From Paguma larvata (Eukaryota; Chordata; Mammalia; Carnivora; Viverridae): a DNA stretch of 64,000 bases. The notes under the pieces are model-generated. The model ran no database searches. It was given only the letters and a program-made list of their open reading frames with translations, and was not told the origin of the DNA. Location of the stretch: positions 129,632,414 to 129,696,413 of the forward strand of contig CM057824.1 of the NCBI GenBank assembly GCA_030068075.1, in the 5' to 3' direction. A program made the position numbers and the translations under genes. Shown in pieces: positions 9,947 through 20,689 of this stretch; the first letter of the stretch is position 1; each line of letters starts with the position of its first letter.

Positions 9947-10836
9947 AGAATGCCCCTCAGGATCTCTTGCAGTGCTGGCTTATTTGTGATAAATTCTTTC
10001 AGTTTTTGTTTGTTGGGAAAAACCTTGATCTCTCCTTCTATTCTGAATGACAGGCTAGCCGGATACAGAATTCTTAGTTGCATGTCCTTCTTGCTCATCA
10101 CATTGAAGATATCCTGCCATTCCTTTCTGGCTTGCCAAGTTTCCGTAGATAAGTCTGCTACTACCCTTATAGGTCTCCCTTTGTATGTTAGGGTTCTTTT
10201 GTCCCTAGCTGCTTTCAGGATTCTCTCCCTATCTTTGTATTTTGCCAGCTTCACTATGATGTGCCGTGCAGAAGGTCTATTCAAGTTACGTCTGAGGGGA
10301 GTTCTCTGTGCCTCTTGGATTTCCATGCCCGTTTCCTTTCTCATGTTGAGGAAGTTCTCAGCAATGATTTGTTCCAGAACCCCTTCGATTCCTTTCTCTC
10401 TCTCTTCTTCCTCTGGAACTCCTATGATACGGATATTGTTTCTTTTGACTGCATCGCTCAGCTCTCGAATTCTCCTTTCCTGTTCCTGGATCAGCTTCTC
10501 TCTCTTTTTATCTGCTTCCTCTTTTTCAATGATTTTGTCTTCTAATGCACTAACTCTTTCCTCTACCTCTTCAATCCGTGCTGTGGCTGCTTCCAGTTTC
10601 CCCTGTATTTCTTCCAATGTCTTCTTTAATTCTTCCTGACCGTTTTTAAGGTCTTTGAACTTTGCCTCGTGGGACCCCTTGCATTCATCTAAGCTTTTTT
10701 CAAGGCCAGCAATTAGTTTTATGATTAACATTCTATATTCAAGTTCTGTTATGTTGCTTATATCTCTTTTCATTAATTCTTGAGCTGTCACTGCTTCTTG
10801 TAGACTCTTTTGAGGAGAATTCTTCCGTCTCGTCAT
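9943..10836 (-). CDS. L1 ORF1 protein (RNA-binding chaperone), intact
   Basis: 297 codons from ATG at 10836 (MTRRKNSPQKS, A at -3) to TGA at 9943. ORF1p coats L1 RNA as trimers and acts as a nucleic-acid chaperone in the L1 RNP. Seen: a basic N-terminus; a long charged heptad-type coiled coil (about residues 28-128, with KDLKNGQEELKKTLEEIQ and EEVEERVSALEDKI); the RRM domain (about 130-213, starting KRNNIRIIGVPE and including RTPLRR and RHIIVKLAKYKDRERILKAAR); and a C-terminal domain (GRPIRVVADLSTETWQARKEW, then the PASLSFRIEGEIKVF region). The frame stays open upstream to 10932, but only a TTG lies there, so I chose the ATG. Length is a little under the ~338 residues of human ORF1p. Its stop overlaps the ORF2 start by four bases. 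Confidence 0.94.
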   Translation of the reverse strand: MTRRKNSPQKSLQEAVTAQELMKRDISNITELEYRMLIIKLIAGLEKSLDECKGSHEAKFKDLKNGQEELKKTLEEIQGKLEAATARIEEVEERVSALEDKIIEKEEADKKREKLIQEQERRIRELSDAVKRNNIRIIGVPEEEEREKGIEGVLEQIIAENFLNMRKETGMEIQEAQRTPLRRNLNRPSARHIIVKLAKYKDRERILKAARDKRTLTYKGRPIRVVADLSTETWQARKEWQDIFNVMSKKDMQLRILYPASLSFRIEGEIKVFPNKQKLKEFITNKPALQEILRGIL

Positions 10837-11415
10837 TTTGGCTGGATGTGTTATGGGTTGTTTCTTGAAGTTGCCCTGGAAAGGAAAACTGACAGACACA
10901 CAGAACACAGAAATACTCAAACGTACCGACAAATGGTCCAGACAAGCAGTTCACAACAGAAAAAAATAACAAGTGACTCTCTGAGGGCAATGTCCTGAAG
11001 TAACAGCTACACGTTAAGGACAGGGTATGTAGTGTGCTGGTGGCAGAGCATATATAGACAGAATAATGACTGGTGCAGGGAGAAGAAGGAAATGAACTTT
11101 GCCCAGGTAGAGCGACTAAAGGGTTTAATCCAGACTGATAGAAATCAGAATAAGGACAGGTGCGAGGGAAAAGGAATAAAGATCGATGTCGTCTAGATGA
11201 ACTTATACGGCCTGGTTATTCCAGAAAAAGGGCTGCTTAGCCCCTGCGCTCGCTGCTCTCCCGCTGCCGTTGGAGGTGCTGGGAGGCCCTCTGGGATCCT
11301 GGCTCCTCAGCTTCTCCGTCAGGGCGGTCCACACTTCCAGCCTCTTTTCCCCTCACTGTCTCCGAAACCGGGCAGAGTCCACCGGCTCAAACTTAAAAAC
11401 CAGACCGAGTCAGCC
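10837..11415 (-). promoter_or_regulatory. L1 5' UTR with presumed internal promoter
   Basis: About 580 bases between the 5' duplication and the ORF1 ATG. The most 5' ~200 bases (11200-11415) are much richer in GC and CpG than anything around them, as expected for an L1 internal Pol II promoter. I could not identify individual factor sites with confidence. There is no tandem monomer array of the mouse type. Confidence 0.7.
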
Positions 11416-11430
11416 CAACATCCTTCTTAA
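11416..11430. repeat. target-site duplication of the full-length L1, 5' copy
   Basis: CAACATCCTTCTTAA, identical to 5711-5725; the flanking bases beyond differ, which fixes the length at 15. Confidence 0.95.
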
Positions 11431-13416
11431 ATATGTTCTCCAAGAAGCAAGTTTCTGAGTCATAAAAAAAAAAGAAAAAATCCTTGGGCTCCAAGCCACA
11501 GATGATGAATCCCCACTTTCAGATCAGTTCCAGCAAGGTGCATGGTAAGGTTTAGAGTGTTAATTGAAAGGCGGTAGCATCACTTCAAGCTTTGTGTGTG
11601 AAACTTGAAAACTGACAATAAGTTTTTAAAAAGTGAGGAAAGAAAAAGGGATAAAGAAAAAAAAAATTGTAAAAGTAGAATGATATATTATTATAAATCA
11701 GGTCTCAAAAGTAGTCTAGGAACTTATGGGGTTTTTCAAGTTCAAAATATTTGCATAATGATTCTAAGACATTACTCACTCTCATTCTTTCAAGAGAAAA
11801 ATGTAAGGTTTTCTAGAGGCTCTACATGACTTGTGACATTGCAAAAAATTTCAAGTAGAATAGATTTAATGATCCAGTTGTTTTCCCTTAAACCAGACAA
11901 TGAGAAATGCAAAATGAGGCCACTCTTCTCACTAATATGTGTATTGGAAAATACAGTAATTTTCATATACATGCCACTTATATTAACATATAATGGCTAT
12001 ACTATTGCTATTTGTTAAACTAAAATATGAATATTTTATATAACCAGCTAAATTTTTAATATGGTAAATAGTGAAAAATATAATCCATATAAAAAGTTAT
12101 CCTAAGTCTTCACTAATGTTTAATAATTTAAAGTTGTCTTGACCAAAATGCTAGAGAAACAATTACAATTCAATTGTAGAAAAATAAATAGTTGGAAAAA
12201 AATTTTGAAATAAAATTTTTAAAGGTGATTTGATTAATGCTTATATTCAGTGTATAATCTCATGAAGCGATCTGTTCAGTAATAGTTTGGGTCAATATTT
12301 TCTCACTTTTTATTAAAAAAAATTTCCATTAGTTCAAGTCACAGTACAAATAAATGATAAAATTAGGAAGAAGTATTTATCTATTACTATTATTAAATAA
12401 GCCGGGTCAAATTTATGGACCCAAGTTCTTGGGTCCACAAACAATTTTAACTTTGTCAAATCAGGAAATGCTGTTAATTTCAATGAAATCTCCGTGAAAG
12501 CAAAATGCTTAATCTAAAATGATTATTATATTATATGGAGGGATTACATTCTGAAAAATAAAATATGTTAGTTACAGAGTCACTAGTTGTTTAACTACTG
12601 CCTCTACCTGAATTCCAGTTTCTATCTACTTGAATTCTTGTGCTGATATTTTATTTGGCATCCTTAACTTGATATAGGCAAAATAAAGCTTTTTCCTTTT
12701 CCACAAACCTATATTCCCTCCGGTTATAACAATCTAAATTTTACTACCATGAACTGAATAGCTCAGGTGAATAAAAATAAGATGGCATCTAGAATTAACC
12801 TATAAGCTCTAGTCTGCCACCTTTTCTATCTCCTAAAGTTATATGATCTCAAAACAAACAAATGAACAAATAAAAAAACTGCTGATCTAAATTACTAATC
12901 CATTACTGCTAGGTAAATCAGTAACAAATGTTTTGGAAGTCGTGTTGTTTCTGGCGTCTTCATTTTTTGTTTGTATAGCTGATATGATTCACTGGTTCCT
13001 TCTGATACCTGGTTTGTTTGCATTGTTACTAATGGATTTATTTGTTTTATTAGAGGCATTCATAGAAATAATACTCCTGAGTTTTTTTGACTCTTATGAA
13101 CATTTTTCATTTGACGAATATATGAACTAGGATGAGAATTAGTATATAAAAAAATCCTCTAGCATTTTAAAGCCTTCAGAACGTAATTTAAATCAGGGTT
13201 ATTTTACTGCATCGATCTTGTCAATCTTAGACTTTTTGAGAGGACTTGATTTGGTCCTTTGACATTCCAAACCAAAAACTTTTGTTTAGTTAACTTTATA
13301 TCCTCCAAGATTTTGTCTGGAACATTTATCTTTAACATATGATTAAATTCCCTTGTGATATGCCACCTTTCTCCACACCTTCAATATTGGGCTGATTAGT
13401 TCCTCAGTGTTTCTAA
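11431..13416. other. unassigned AT-rich DNA with one strong palindrome
   Basis: No gene or repeat family recognised. Contains the perfect inverted repeat at 12416-12437, listed separately. Confidence 0.5.
12416..12437. repeat. 22-bp near-perfect palindrome
   Basis: TGGACCCAAG and CTTGGGTCCA face each other with a 2-base centre. It is G/C-containing in an AT-rich setting, so not a by-product of composition. Confidence 0.9.
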
Positions 13417-13427
13417 CTGGAAACTAT

Positions 13428-13471
<44 letters not shown>

Positions 13472-13732
13472 TTCATTCATTCATTCATTCATTCATTCAT
13501 TTATTTATTTTACATTTATTTGTTTTTGAGAGACAGAGAGAGACAGAGTGTGAGCAGAGGAGGGGCAGAGAGAGAAAGAGACACAGAATCTGAAGGAGGC
13601 TCCAGGCTGTGAGCAATCTCTCAGCACAGAGCCTGAAATGGGGCTCAAACCCACAAACTGTGAGATTGAGACCTGAGCTAAAGTTGGACATTCAACCTAG
13701 TAAGCCACCCAGGCACCCCAAGCTGGAAACTC
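13417..13732 (-). mobile_element. CAN-type SINE with expanded tetranucleotide tail
   Basis: Head at the right end (GGGGTGCCTGGGTGGCTTAC on the minus strand) and a full body. The tail is expanded into a TTTA then TTCA microsatellite (13430-13510 on the plus strand). Flanked by CTGGAAACT at 13417-13425 and 13724-13732, which are included in the span. Confidence 0.9.
13430..13510. repeat. (TTTA)n/(TTCA)n microsatellite
   Basis: About 11 TTTA units pass straight into about seven TTCA units, grown from the A-rich tail of the SINE at 13426-13720. The change of unit shows a point change spreading by slippage. Confidence 0.93.
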
Positions 13733-14589
13733 TTTTACTCTTGCTTTATGGTACATAAGCATATGTTTAATTGACCTACTCTACTCTCCTAGAAGTTCTA
13801 GGTTTGGTCTTTTGATGTCATAAAATAAAAGGCAGAAAATTATAATCTGTAAGATCTTATTCAGTTTATTCTAATAAACTTAGAATTTGTAATTTTGGAG
13901 AATCTGAAGCTAGCATTTTACATGATGTGTAATCTACCTGTGAAGATTTTTTATTTTCTTCCTTTATGTAGATGAACAATAATACATTTTTAGAATTAAG
14001 TTATTAATATGTATACCTTTTTAAAAATAGAATTCAATGTTCCCAATCAATCTTTAGGTCTTTCTTTCAGGAATACTTTTTTTATTATTCCCTTCAATAT
14101 CAATTATATTTGTAATTATGTTTTTTCAGGAGCACCACTCATTTCCTCTTTTTTTTTCTTTTTCTTTTACCTTCTTTCAAATCAATTTTTTAAATTTTTT
14201 ACATGTTTGTATGTTGCTACTTACACAGTTTTCTTATAGATTAATGATTTTGTTAATTTTCATCTTTTTGTTTCTTTTATTAATTTTTTATTTCTCTAAT
14301 TATACTTTATTGCTTTATATAATATCTTTATTTCCTTTTGTAATTCTATTACTTATTCTGCACTATAATTTATGGACTCTATTTTTGACCACAAATTTCT
14401 TTGAGAGCATATACAAAGTAGTAATGATAGATAACATTTATTGAACACACCTACAATTTCTTTAAACCTAAATGAAGCCATTTCACTATTGTTAGGCTAT
14501 TTCTGATCCATAAATATTAAAAACATATCTGGGATTTAATAAGAGACACTATGAAAAACTAGCTACTCTGCTATATATTTATTCATCTC
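13733..14589. other. unassigned, very T-rich DNA
   Basis: A T-rich tract at about 14080-14345 gives open frames of hydrophobic character on the plus strand (76 and 108 codons). These follow from base composition and I do not call them genes. Confidence 0.5.
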
Positions 14590-14690
14590 ATGTAATCTAT
14601 ACCAATGCTTTGAAATATTGATTTTAGACATATAGATGAAGAAACTGGAGTTATATAGGTGAGGGAATTATCTAGGTGAAAAATAACAAA
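14590..14690 (-). mobile_element. possible MIR fragment
   Basis: Faint MIR-like order on the minus strand: TCATGTAATCTATACCAATGC, then GATGAAGAAACTGGAG followed by AGGTGAGGGAATTATC. Short and diverged. Confidence 0.35.
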
Positions 14691-14724
14691 AATTACAGCA
14701 AAGATATAGAAAACGAAACACCCA

Positions 14725-14853
14725 GGGTGCCTGGGTGGCTCAGTTGGTTCAGTGTCTGACTCTTAATCTCAGCTCGGGTCTTGATCCCAAGGTCATGAGT
14801 TTAAGCCTCACACTGAGCTGCACTCTGAGTGAGGAGCCTACTTTAAAAAAATG
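14725..14853 (+). mobile_element. short, older CAN-type SINE without CT-rich region
   Basis: GGGTGCCTGGGTGGCTCAGTTGG head, CCAAGGTCATGAGTTTAAGCC (B-box area), GCACTCTGAGTGAGGAGCC, then directly an A run. It is only about 130 bases and lacks the pyrimidine tract and the GTGCTGACAGC body of the others. It represents an older subtype or an internally deleted copy. Confidence 0.82.
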
Positions 14854-17800
14854 AGATGCTAGATACCAAAGCAGATACCGACTAGTCTTAGGTCTGATAG
14901 AATGTAACTCTCCCTCTGCAGCCTGTCCAGAAGCTGGTGTAATCCCGAACTAAAGGAGGTCATTTCAGCTTTAATGTGTATGAGATACTTATCTATCTCT
15001 GCTTAGAAAAATCAATCCCACGTTCAAAAGATGTTGAAGAATAATAAAAAATATTGTAATTATCTTAAAAGCACTAAAGATCTAGGAGTATGTATATGAC
15101 TCCCATGAGCCTCTCTGCTAGGAACCCATCCTGAAAAACTCTTCTAAACCCCAATGCCATCTCAGAAGAAAATGCATTTCTGGATAATTGACACCCCTTG
15201 AGACTCCAGAGAGAAAGAAGCTGATGGATATATATGAAAAATGAAAAGTTAATCAAGTAGATTTTAGTGACATAAGCAGTTTCAGTATTAATGTGATTTA
15301 GTCTCCTATAAATGAGATGGTTTTCAGTCATGTTAAGTGATTTTGAATTCTTCAGAGAATGAATGCAAAGCTTTAAACCAACTTTTAGATTACATCATTA
15401 CTACCAGGAAAGAGGACTTTTATAGCTTTACTTCCTATTGTTTATACAACATAGATATAATATATGTGCTATTTCAAACTCTATTATCTTTGATCCAATA
15501 TGACACCTTCTTGTCCTTCCCATGTCAGGTTTGGGTACACCGTCATGTCTTCATTTACAGCAAAAATGTTATTTTTTAACTTAATTACTTTACTAAATTT
15601 GGAGTTTCTTTTTAGTTTATTCTAGTTAAAATTATACTGTGTGTAGTGCTGATAAAGCCAATGAATTCATTGATCTTTCAACAGTTCCTGTGTAATTGGT
15701 AACACAAGAGAGAAAAGCTAATTTGGCAAAAAAAACAATATTGAAGTAAAAGCATGGAAGTGTTGAATTTATAAATCAGGAAGAATCAATTCTCACTGTT
15801 CTTTAAAGTACCCAAACTTGAAGTGACATGGATTGAAATCCTGGCCTTTGTTATTATTGGGCCATTCAAAGTCTTGAGGAATTACAAGGAGGCATTTTAG
15901 CAATGAGTGGCAGAGATTGAGCTTTGAAAGCAGATGTAACCAGGTATAGACATTGCAATTCATATGTAGGAGTACCTTCAATAAGCAACTTGACTTTTTA
16001 ACTTTCAATTTATTTAATTTAACCTATAAAACAAAAGAAAGATATTATATATCATTAAAAGATTTTTGGGAAAATTAGATGAAATAACAAATATATTTAG
16101 TCTCCTAAATATATATATTGCACTCCTACATATAGTGTGCAATATATATTGGCTTTTATTTTATTATTTGCATACTTTTCTGTTATTTGCATATTAATTT
16201 CACATGGCTGGTCATATTTGGTAAACATTCAAAAGAAGATGTTAAGGCTTTCCTTTTACTTTCAGTCAAGGGCAATTTCTGTGATATAACAGAGAACAGG
16301 TATTGCATCATTTTTAAAGAGTAGGTCCTTGAATTTTTAATGCCACTGTTTTGGGACATGCTTTCATTATTAGCACATCATTCGGTTCTCTGTTGCTAGC
16401 CTGTGCGTTGCAAATTTCTGTGCAAATTGCCTCCACATTTACATATCTAGTGCAGAGATCTATCTTGCAACTTCATGACTCAAAAAAACACCCTAACTTT
16501 CTAAAGCGTTTAATTGAAATTTAAATCCTTTAGAATAAAACTTAATTATTTTCCCAACTTGAGCGAAATCTAGGTTGCCTAGGATTCTAATACAACATTC
16601 CTACCCCCATTCTATCCATAACATAAAATATCCTTGTTATTCACTTACCATATGGACAGCTGAATTCTAATGGGATAATTTGGGAATATTTTATTGCTTT
16701 GATATAAAAATTTTAGCCAAAATGCTCAAAGTAGAGCCTATGAATACATATTTCTGATTGTTTAGAATATTGTTTTTTGTGTATCATATTTTGTAAGCTG
16801 TCGAAATATCAATTAAATGTCGCAAAGATATTTTTAGCATTTCACGTCATAGATATTATCCTCTGAAATTATAATGAAAATCAATATATTCAGTCATTAG
16901 ATAATTCTTAATGCAATTCAGGATCCTTCTGCATTCATAATTTAAGGCTGAATTGTAACTAAAATGGATTGATATAATGTGTAAAAAAGTTCTTCAAAAA
17001 TATTATCTAAAGCTAATGATACTTAATAACTTTGTTCTCTAATATAGAGTAAATTTTATTATATTTATTACTTAAGGCCTTTAGTTGGTTAATTTTGTTA
17101 ACCAAAAAAAGGAATTCATGGTGTCCTCTACCTTCTTGTCTGATATTTACATAACGGACTCTCACTACATCTATAAATTATTGAAATTAGTAAAATACTA
17201 GACATGATATACTTTCTGGATATTCTGGAAATTATTGATACATATCATAAAATTATATTTATTCATGTAAAGATGTATGATTAAGGCAAGATTATGAAAA
17301 CAAATATCCAATTTTTATTCTACTAATGTTAAAAACAAATATAAACAATGAAACAAAACTTGCTTAGAGAAAAAAGAAGGAAATTAATCACCAGAACTTA
17401 AATGATACTCACTGCTGCTATTCAAAAATGGACTGAAGACAGCACTGGGATAGAGAGCAAGTCATGGCAGCAAATATCCATTAGGTTCCAGTGCCTGGAG
17501 TGCACACACAGATAGATTTCATACCGTGAGGGTACATCACTGAGCCAGCAGCATGCCCCTATAGGACATTCTGTGCTGAAAATAATGAGTACCCTAGATG
17601 GGGCTCCCGGGGGTGACAATCATGCAAATCGAAAGAGTAGACTTGATTCTTAAATAACTCTATCACACTAAGTCTAGAAAATAAACCTGTGGGTGCATAA
17701 GTGAGATATATCACAACTATGCCTTACAGGTACATGAATATTAATTATATACATATACATGCTCATCCTACTAAACATCCATGTCAAGTAATTTTAACTT

Positions 17801-19219
17801 AAGTATATTTCCTTTAATAATAACTGTGCATAGTTTGCATCTGTTAATTATCTCTAATTCATCTTATATATTAAATTTTTTAATATTTAATTTATGCCTT
17901 GTTCTATAAGCTAACAATCCATATAAACATGAATGTATGTAAGTATATATGTAAGTACATAGTTGATATTTAATATTACTTTTTTCTTCTTCCAAAATCA
18001 AAATGTAAAATATACTCATTCTGTAAAAGAAATACTGATAAGTGAATTATATTGTAAAAATCAGTGAAAAATATTCTAGGGCTAAACTGTATGAATAATC
18101 TATTTTATAGAATTTATTTCTTCAGAAATAAAATATTTTTTATCATAGAAAGTCTCAGCCAAGTGTTGTATAAGCACAACTGGAGTACATTATGAATAAA
18201 TAAAGCAGCACTATCTATAAACAAGAATTTTATTCTCTAAGGAGGAAATTCCTTAGTCTTAAAACCTCATCGATTGGTATACTTTTTAAAAAGTGTTAGA
18301 AATGAAAGATAGCCTAACAACAATTTATCAATGTATTTTCCCTTAAATGATATTTTCACAGTTCAATATATGCTGAAAATAGTTCAACAAAGATTGCTAT
18401 TGACAGGGTAAGGAAAGAGTGGCCTCTCTATAACATTACATCAAAGGTAGAAGCAAGAAAGAGTGGTTCAGTTTAAAACATCTTTTATGGTGGGAACCAA
18501 CACAATCATCCTTCTATTATTAGGCGTCGAATTGATGCCAATTTTCGAGTGTCAGTAAACACGGACACAAAGTCATCTATAGCCCTCTCAGGTGTTTACA
18601 GATACTATATGGTCTCTAGGGATTCTGTAACTGTGCTTAAGGCTATACTTCTTCCATTATGATTTTTCCTTTTTTACTATGTTTGGGCTTTGACTGAGTT
18701 TTCATCAAAGGTCAAAGTATAAGTTTATTGCCTGAAGGCCTGCTTTTTGAGTCCAAAGAATGTGTCAACTAAAATAAAAGATCTTCCACTAACGTATCCC
18801 CTTCTATCTTCAAGTTCACCAACACCTTTACAACAAAACTAGAGATAAATAAATTCCCTAGATGGGAAGAGGCAAGTACAAGCCTGAGTTAGTTATTTCT
18901 GTATTTAGAATGATATAATAATAATTATTTAAAATGCTTTTAAACATAATACTATGAGTACAAGCCATAATGTTAAGCATCTTTTGGCCTGTTACCATTA
19001 GAATTTTTTTGTTATTTCCCTCTTAAATACAGTAAATTTCATTGTGCATACTGCTTGCCCGTTATCCAGCTGAGATAGGCAGGGCTGATACAGTTTGAAC
19101 AAGGTAGCAAAGGTACCATCTTATCTCTCCAAACTGAGAAAATAGTACTGAACTAAGCCCACAAGCAACAGAAGAGTAAAATAAGCTATAATTACAAGCA
19201 TGCTTGTCGATTTCCATAC
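14854..19219. other. 4.4 kb of unassigned DNA
   Basis: The longest stretch with no repeat I can name. No exon-like frame on either strand. It holds the 13-bp-stem inverted repeat at 16111-16149. A MIR-like trace near 15960-16090 (ATAAGCAACTTGACTTTTTAAC) is too weak to call. It could hold ancient repeats or conserved non-coding DNA, which cannot be told without alignment. Confidence 0.45.
16111..16149. repeat. inverted repeat, 13-bp perfect arms
   Basis: ATATATATTGCAC (16111-16123) and GTGCAATATATAT (16137-16149) are exact reverse complements around a 13-base loop. Confidence 0.9.
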
Positions 19220-19960
19220 ACGCTGTCTTTTTCTTGTGTAAGAACACTTAAGATGAGATGCACCTTCTCAACAATTTTTTATGCACAATATTGTATTGTT
19301 AACAACAGGCACAATGTTGTACAACATATTTCTAAAACTTATTCATCTTGCATAACTGAAATGTTACACAGCATTAACATTAACAACTCTTCTTTTCTCT
19401 GTTCCTCCAGTGTCTGACAACTACCATTCTACCCTCTGATTTTGTAAATTTGACTCGTATAGGTATTTCATAGAAGAATCATGTAGTATTTGTCCTTCTG
19501 TGATTGGTTTATTTTGCCTAATATAATATGCTCATGGTTCATCCATATTTTTTGCATATGACATGATTTATTTATTAAAGTTTTATAATATTATGTTGCA
19601 TGTGTATAGCACATTATTTTCTTCATTCAAGCATCGATAAGCATTTAGGTTATTCTCATATCCTGGCTAATGTGAACAATGCTACAATGAGTGTAGGAGT
19701 GCAGATATCTCTTTGAGCTTCTGATTTCAGCTCTTTTGGACAAATACGCATCACTGGGTTTGCTAAATCTCATGATAGTACTAGTTTGCTTTTTTTTTTT
19801 TTTTTTTTTTTTTTTTGGACCTCCATACTGTCTTCCATAGCAGTTGTACCATTTTATATTCCCACCAACAGTGTACCTCCTCTCCTTTTAAACTCCAAAA
19901 GTCTTGTCAGGTGGGTGGTTTATTCTTTTTCTTGTATATTATTCTTCTTCAAAACCTTAA
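19220..19960 (-). mobile_element. old L1 (L1MA/L1MB-like) 3' end
   Basis: Minus-strand L1 3' end and ORF2 C-terminal sequence: CAACTACCATTCTACC, TTGGTTTATTTTGCCTAATATAATATG, TCATGGTTCATCCATATTTT, ATTCTCATATCCTGGCTAATG, then CCTCCATACTGTCTTCCATAG and TTCCCACCAACAGTGTA. A 27-base T run (19790-19816) interrupts it. Left border approximate. Confidence 0.8.
19790..19816. repeat. poly(T)27 inside old L1
   Basis: An uninterrupted run of 27 T at the place where the L1 normally reads a short ATTTTTTGAGG stretch. An expansion inside the LINE rather than a tail, since L1 sequence continues on both sides. Confidence 0.9.
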
Positions 19961-19969
19961 GATACTTTT

Positions 19970-20185
19970 GGGGCCTGGGTGGCTCAGTCAGTTGAACATC
20001 CAACTTCAGCTCAGATCATGATCTCATGGTTTGTAAGTTTGAGCCCACATCGGGCTCTCTGCTTTCAGCCTGTCAGAGCAGAGCTCATGTCAGATCCTCT
20101 GTCTCCTTCTTTCTGCCCCTACCCAACTTGTGCTCTCTCAAAAATAAAATAAATATTAAAAGAAAAAACAAAAAAAAAATTAAAT
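19970..20185 (+). mobile_element. CAN-type SINE
   Basis: GGGGCCTGGGTGGCTCAGTCAG head missing the usual CGC, then GATCATGATCTCATGG, GGGCTCTCTGCTTTCAGCC, a CT-rich part and an A-rich tail. ATACTTT at 19962-19968 and 20186-20192, within a longer imperfect match, is the probable duplication. It ends an old L1 copy. Confidence 0.87.
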
Positions 20186-20192
20186 ATACTTT

Positions 20193-20689
20193 CAACTAGG
20201 TCCAGTACTGAGAGCCTCAACCTATAGAGTGGAGAAAGCCCAATGTCCAGACCCCTACGTGTGTTGTGTCTACTTTCAGATGAGACTGGTTATTCATTAC
20301 AGTTGTCTGTAAATGGGAAAATGTGGGGGAGGACTTTGAGACAGAGCTCAGCCTCAGGAAATGGGACCAGCAACACTTGTTGACTGAGTCAGTTCACCCA
20401 AGTTCATCAGCTGAGATTCAGGAATAAGTCACTATTTTCATGTAGAATCACTGTGAGAAATAAATATAAGAAACTAGACAGAAGCCAATGAGGCAGTTTG
20501 CACAGCATCAGTTTGGGTCATATAAAGTGGATGCACCCTGATGATCATAGAAGTCATCAAAGGAGCTAAATGTTTTGCAAAGACTAAAGGGCGCTAGCGT
20601 GGGGCCTGGTGGCGGTGGGGGAAGAACACCATAAAGAATAACAATAATAAACAATCCGTGTCACACAGATTCTTAGAGTTTTAGAGAAA
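20193..20689. other. unassigned DNA
   Basis: No gene or repeat recognised. Includes a small G-rich patch (GGTGGCGGTGGGG) near 20609-20621. Confidence 0.45.

Larger units (their letters stand above)
5726..11415 (-). mobile_element. full-length, nearly intact carnivore L1 (LINE-1) retrotransposon
   Basis: A complete autonomous non-LTR retrotransposon of about 5.7 kb. In sense direction: 5' UTR (11415-10837), ORF1 (10836-9943), ORF2 (9946-5971, one frameshift), 3' UTR (5970 to about 5830) with AATAAA at 5843-5838, and an A-rich tail to 5726. A perfect 15-bp target-site duplication flanks it, so both ends are intact and it arrived as one full-length target-primed insertion. Open ORF1, open ORF2 apart from a single-base shift, and identical duplications all argue for a fairly recent insertion. 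Transcription would come from the element's own Pol II promoter in the 5' UTR. Whether this copy can still move depends on the ORF2 frameshift being real. Confidence 0.95.

Noticed and set aside
9908..10639. 243-codon open frame on the plus strand
   Set aside because: It is the antisense of L1 ORF1; codon pattern and protein (Leu/Ser-rich) are those of a shadow frame.
10837..10932. 32-residue N-terminal extension of L1 ORF1
   Set aside because: The frame is open, but it begins at a TTG and not an ATG; the ATG at 10836 has a better context and matches the usual basic ORF1 start.
14009..14444. Hydrophobic frames suggesting a membrane protein
   Set aside because: The region is T-rich, so TTT/TTA/ATT codons produce Phe/Leu/Ile runs by composition alone.
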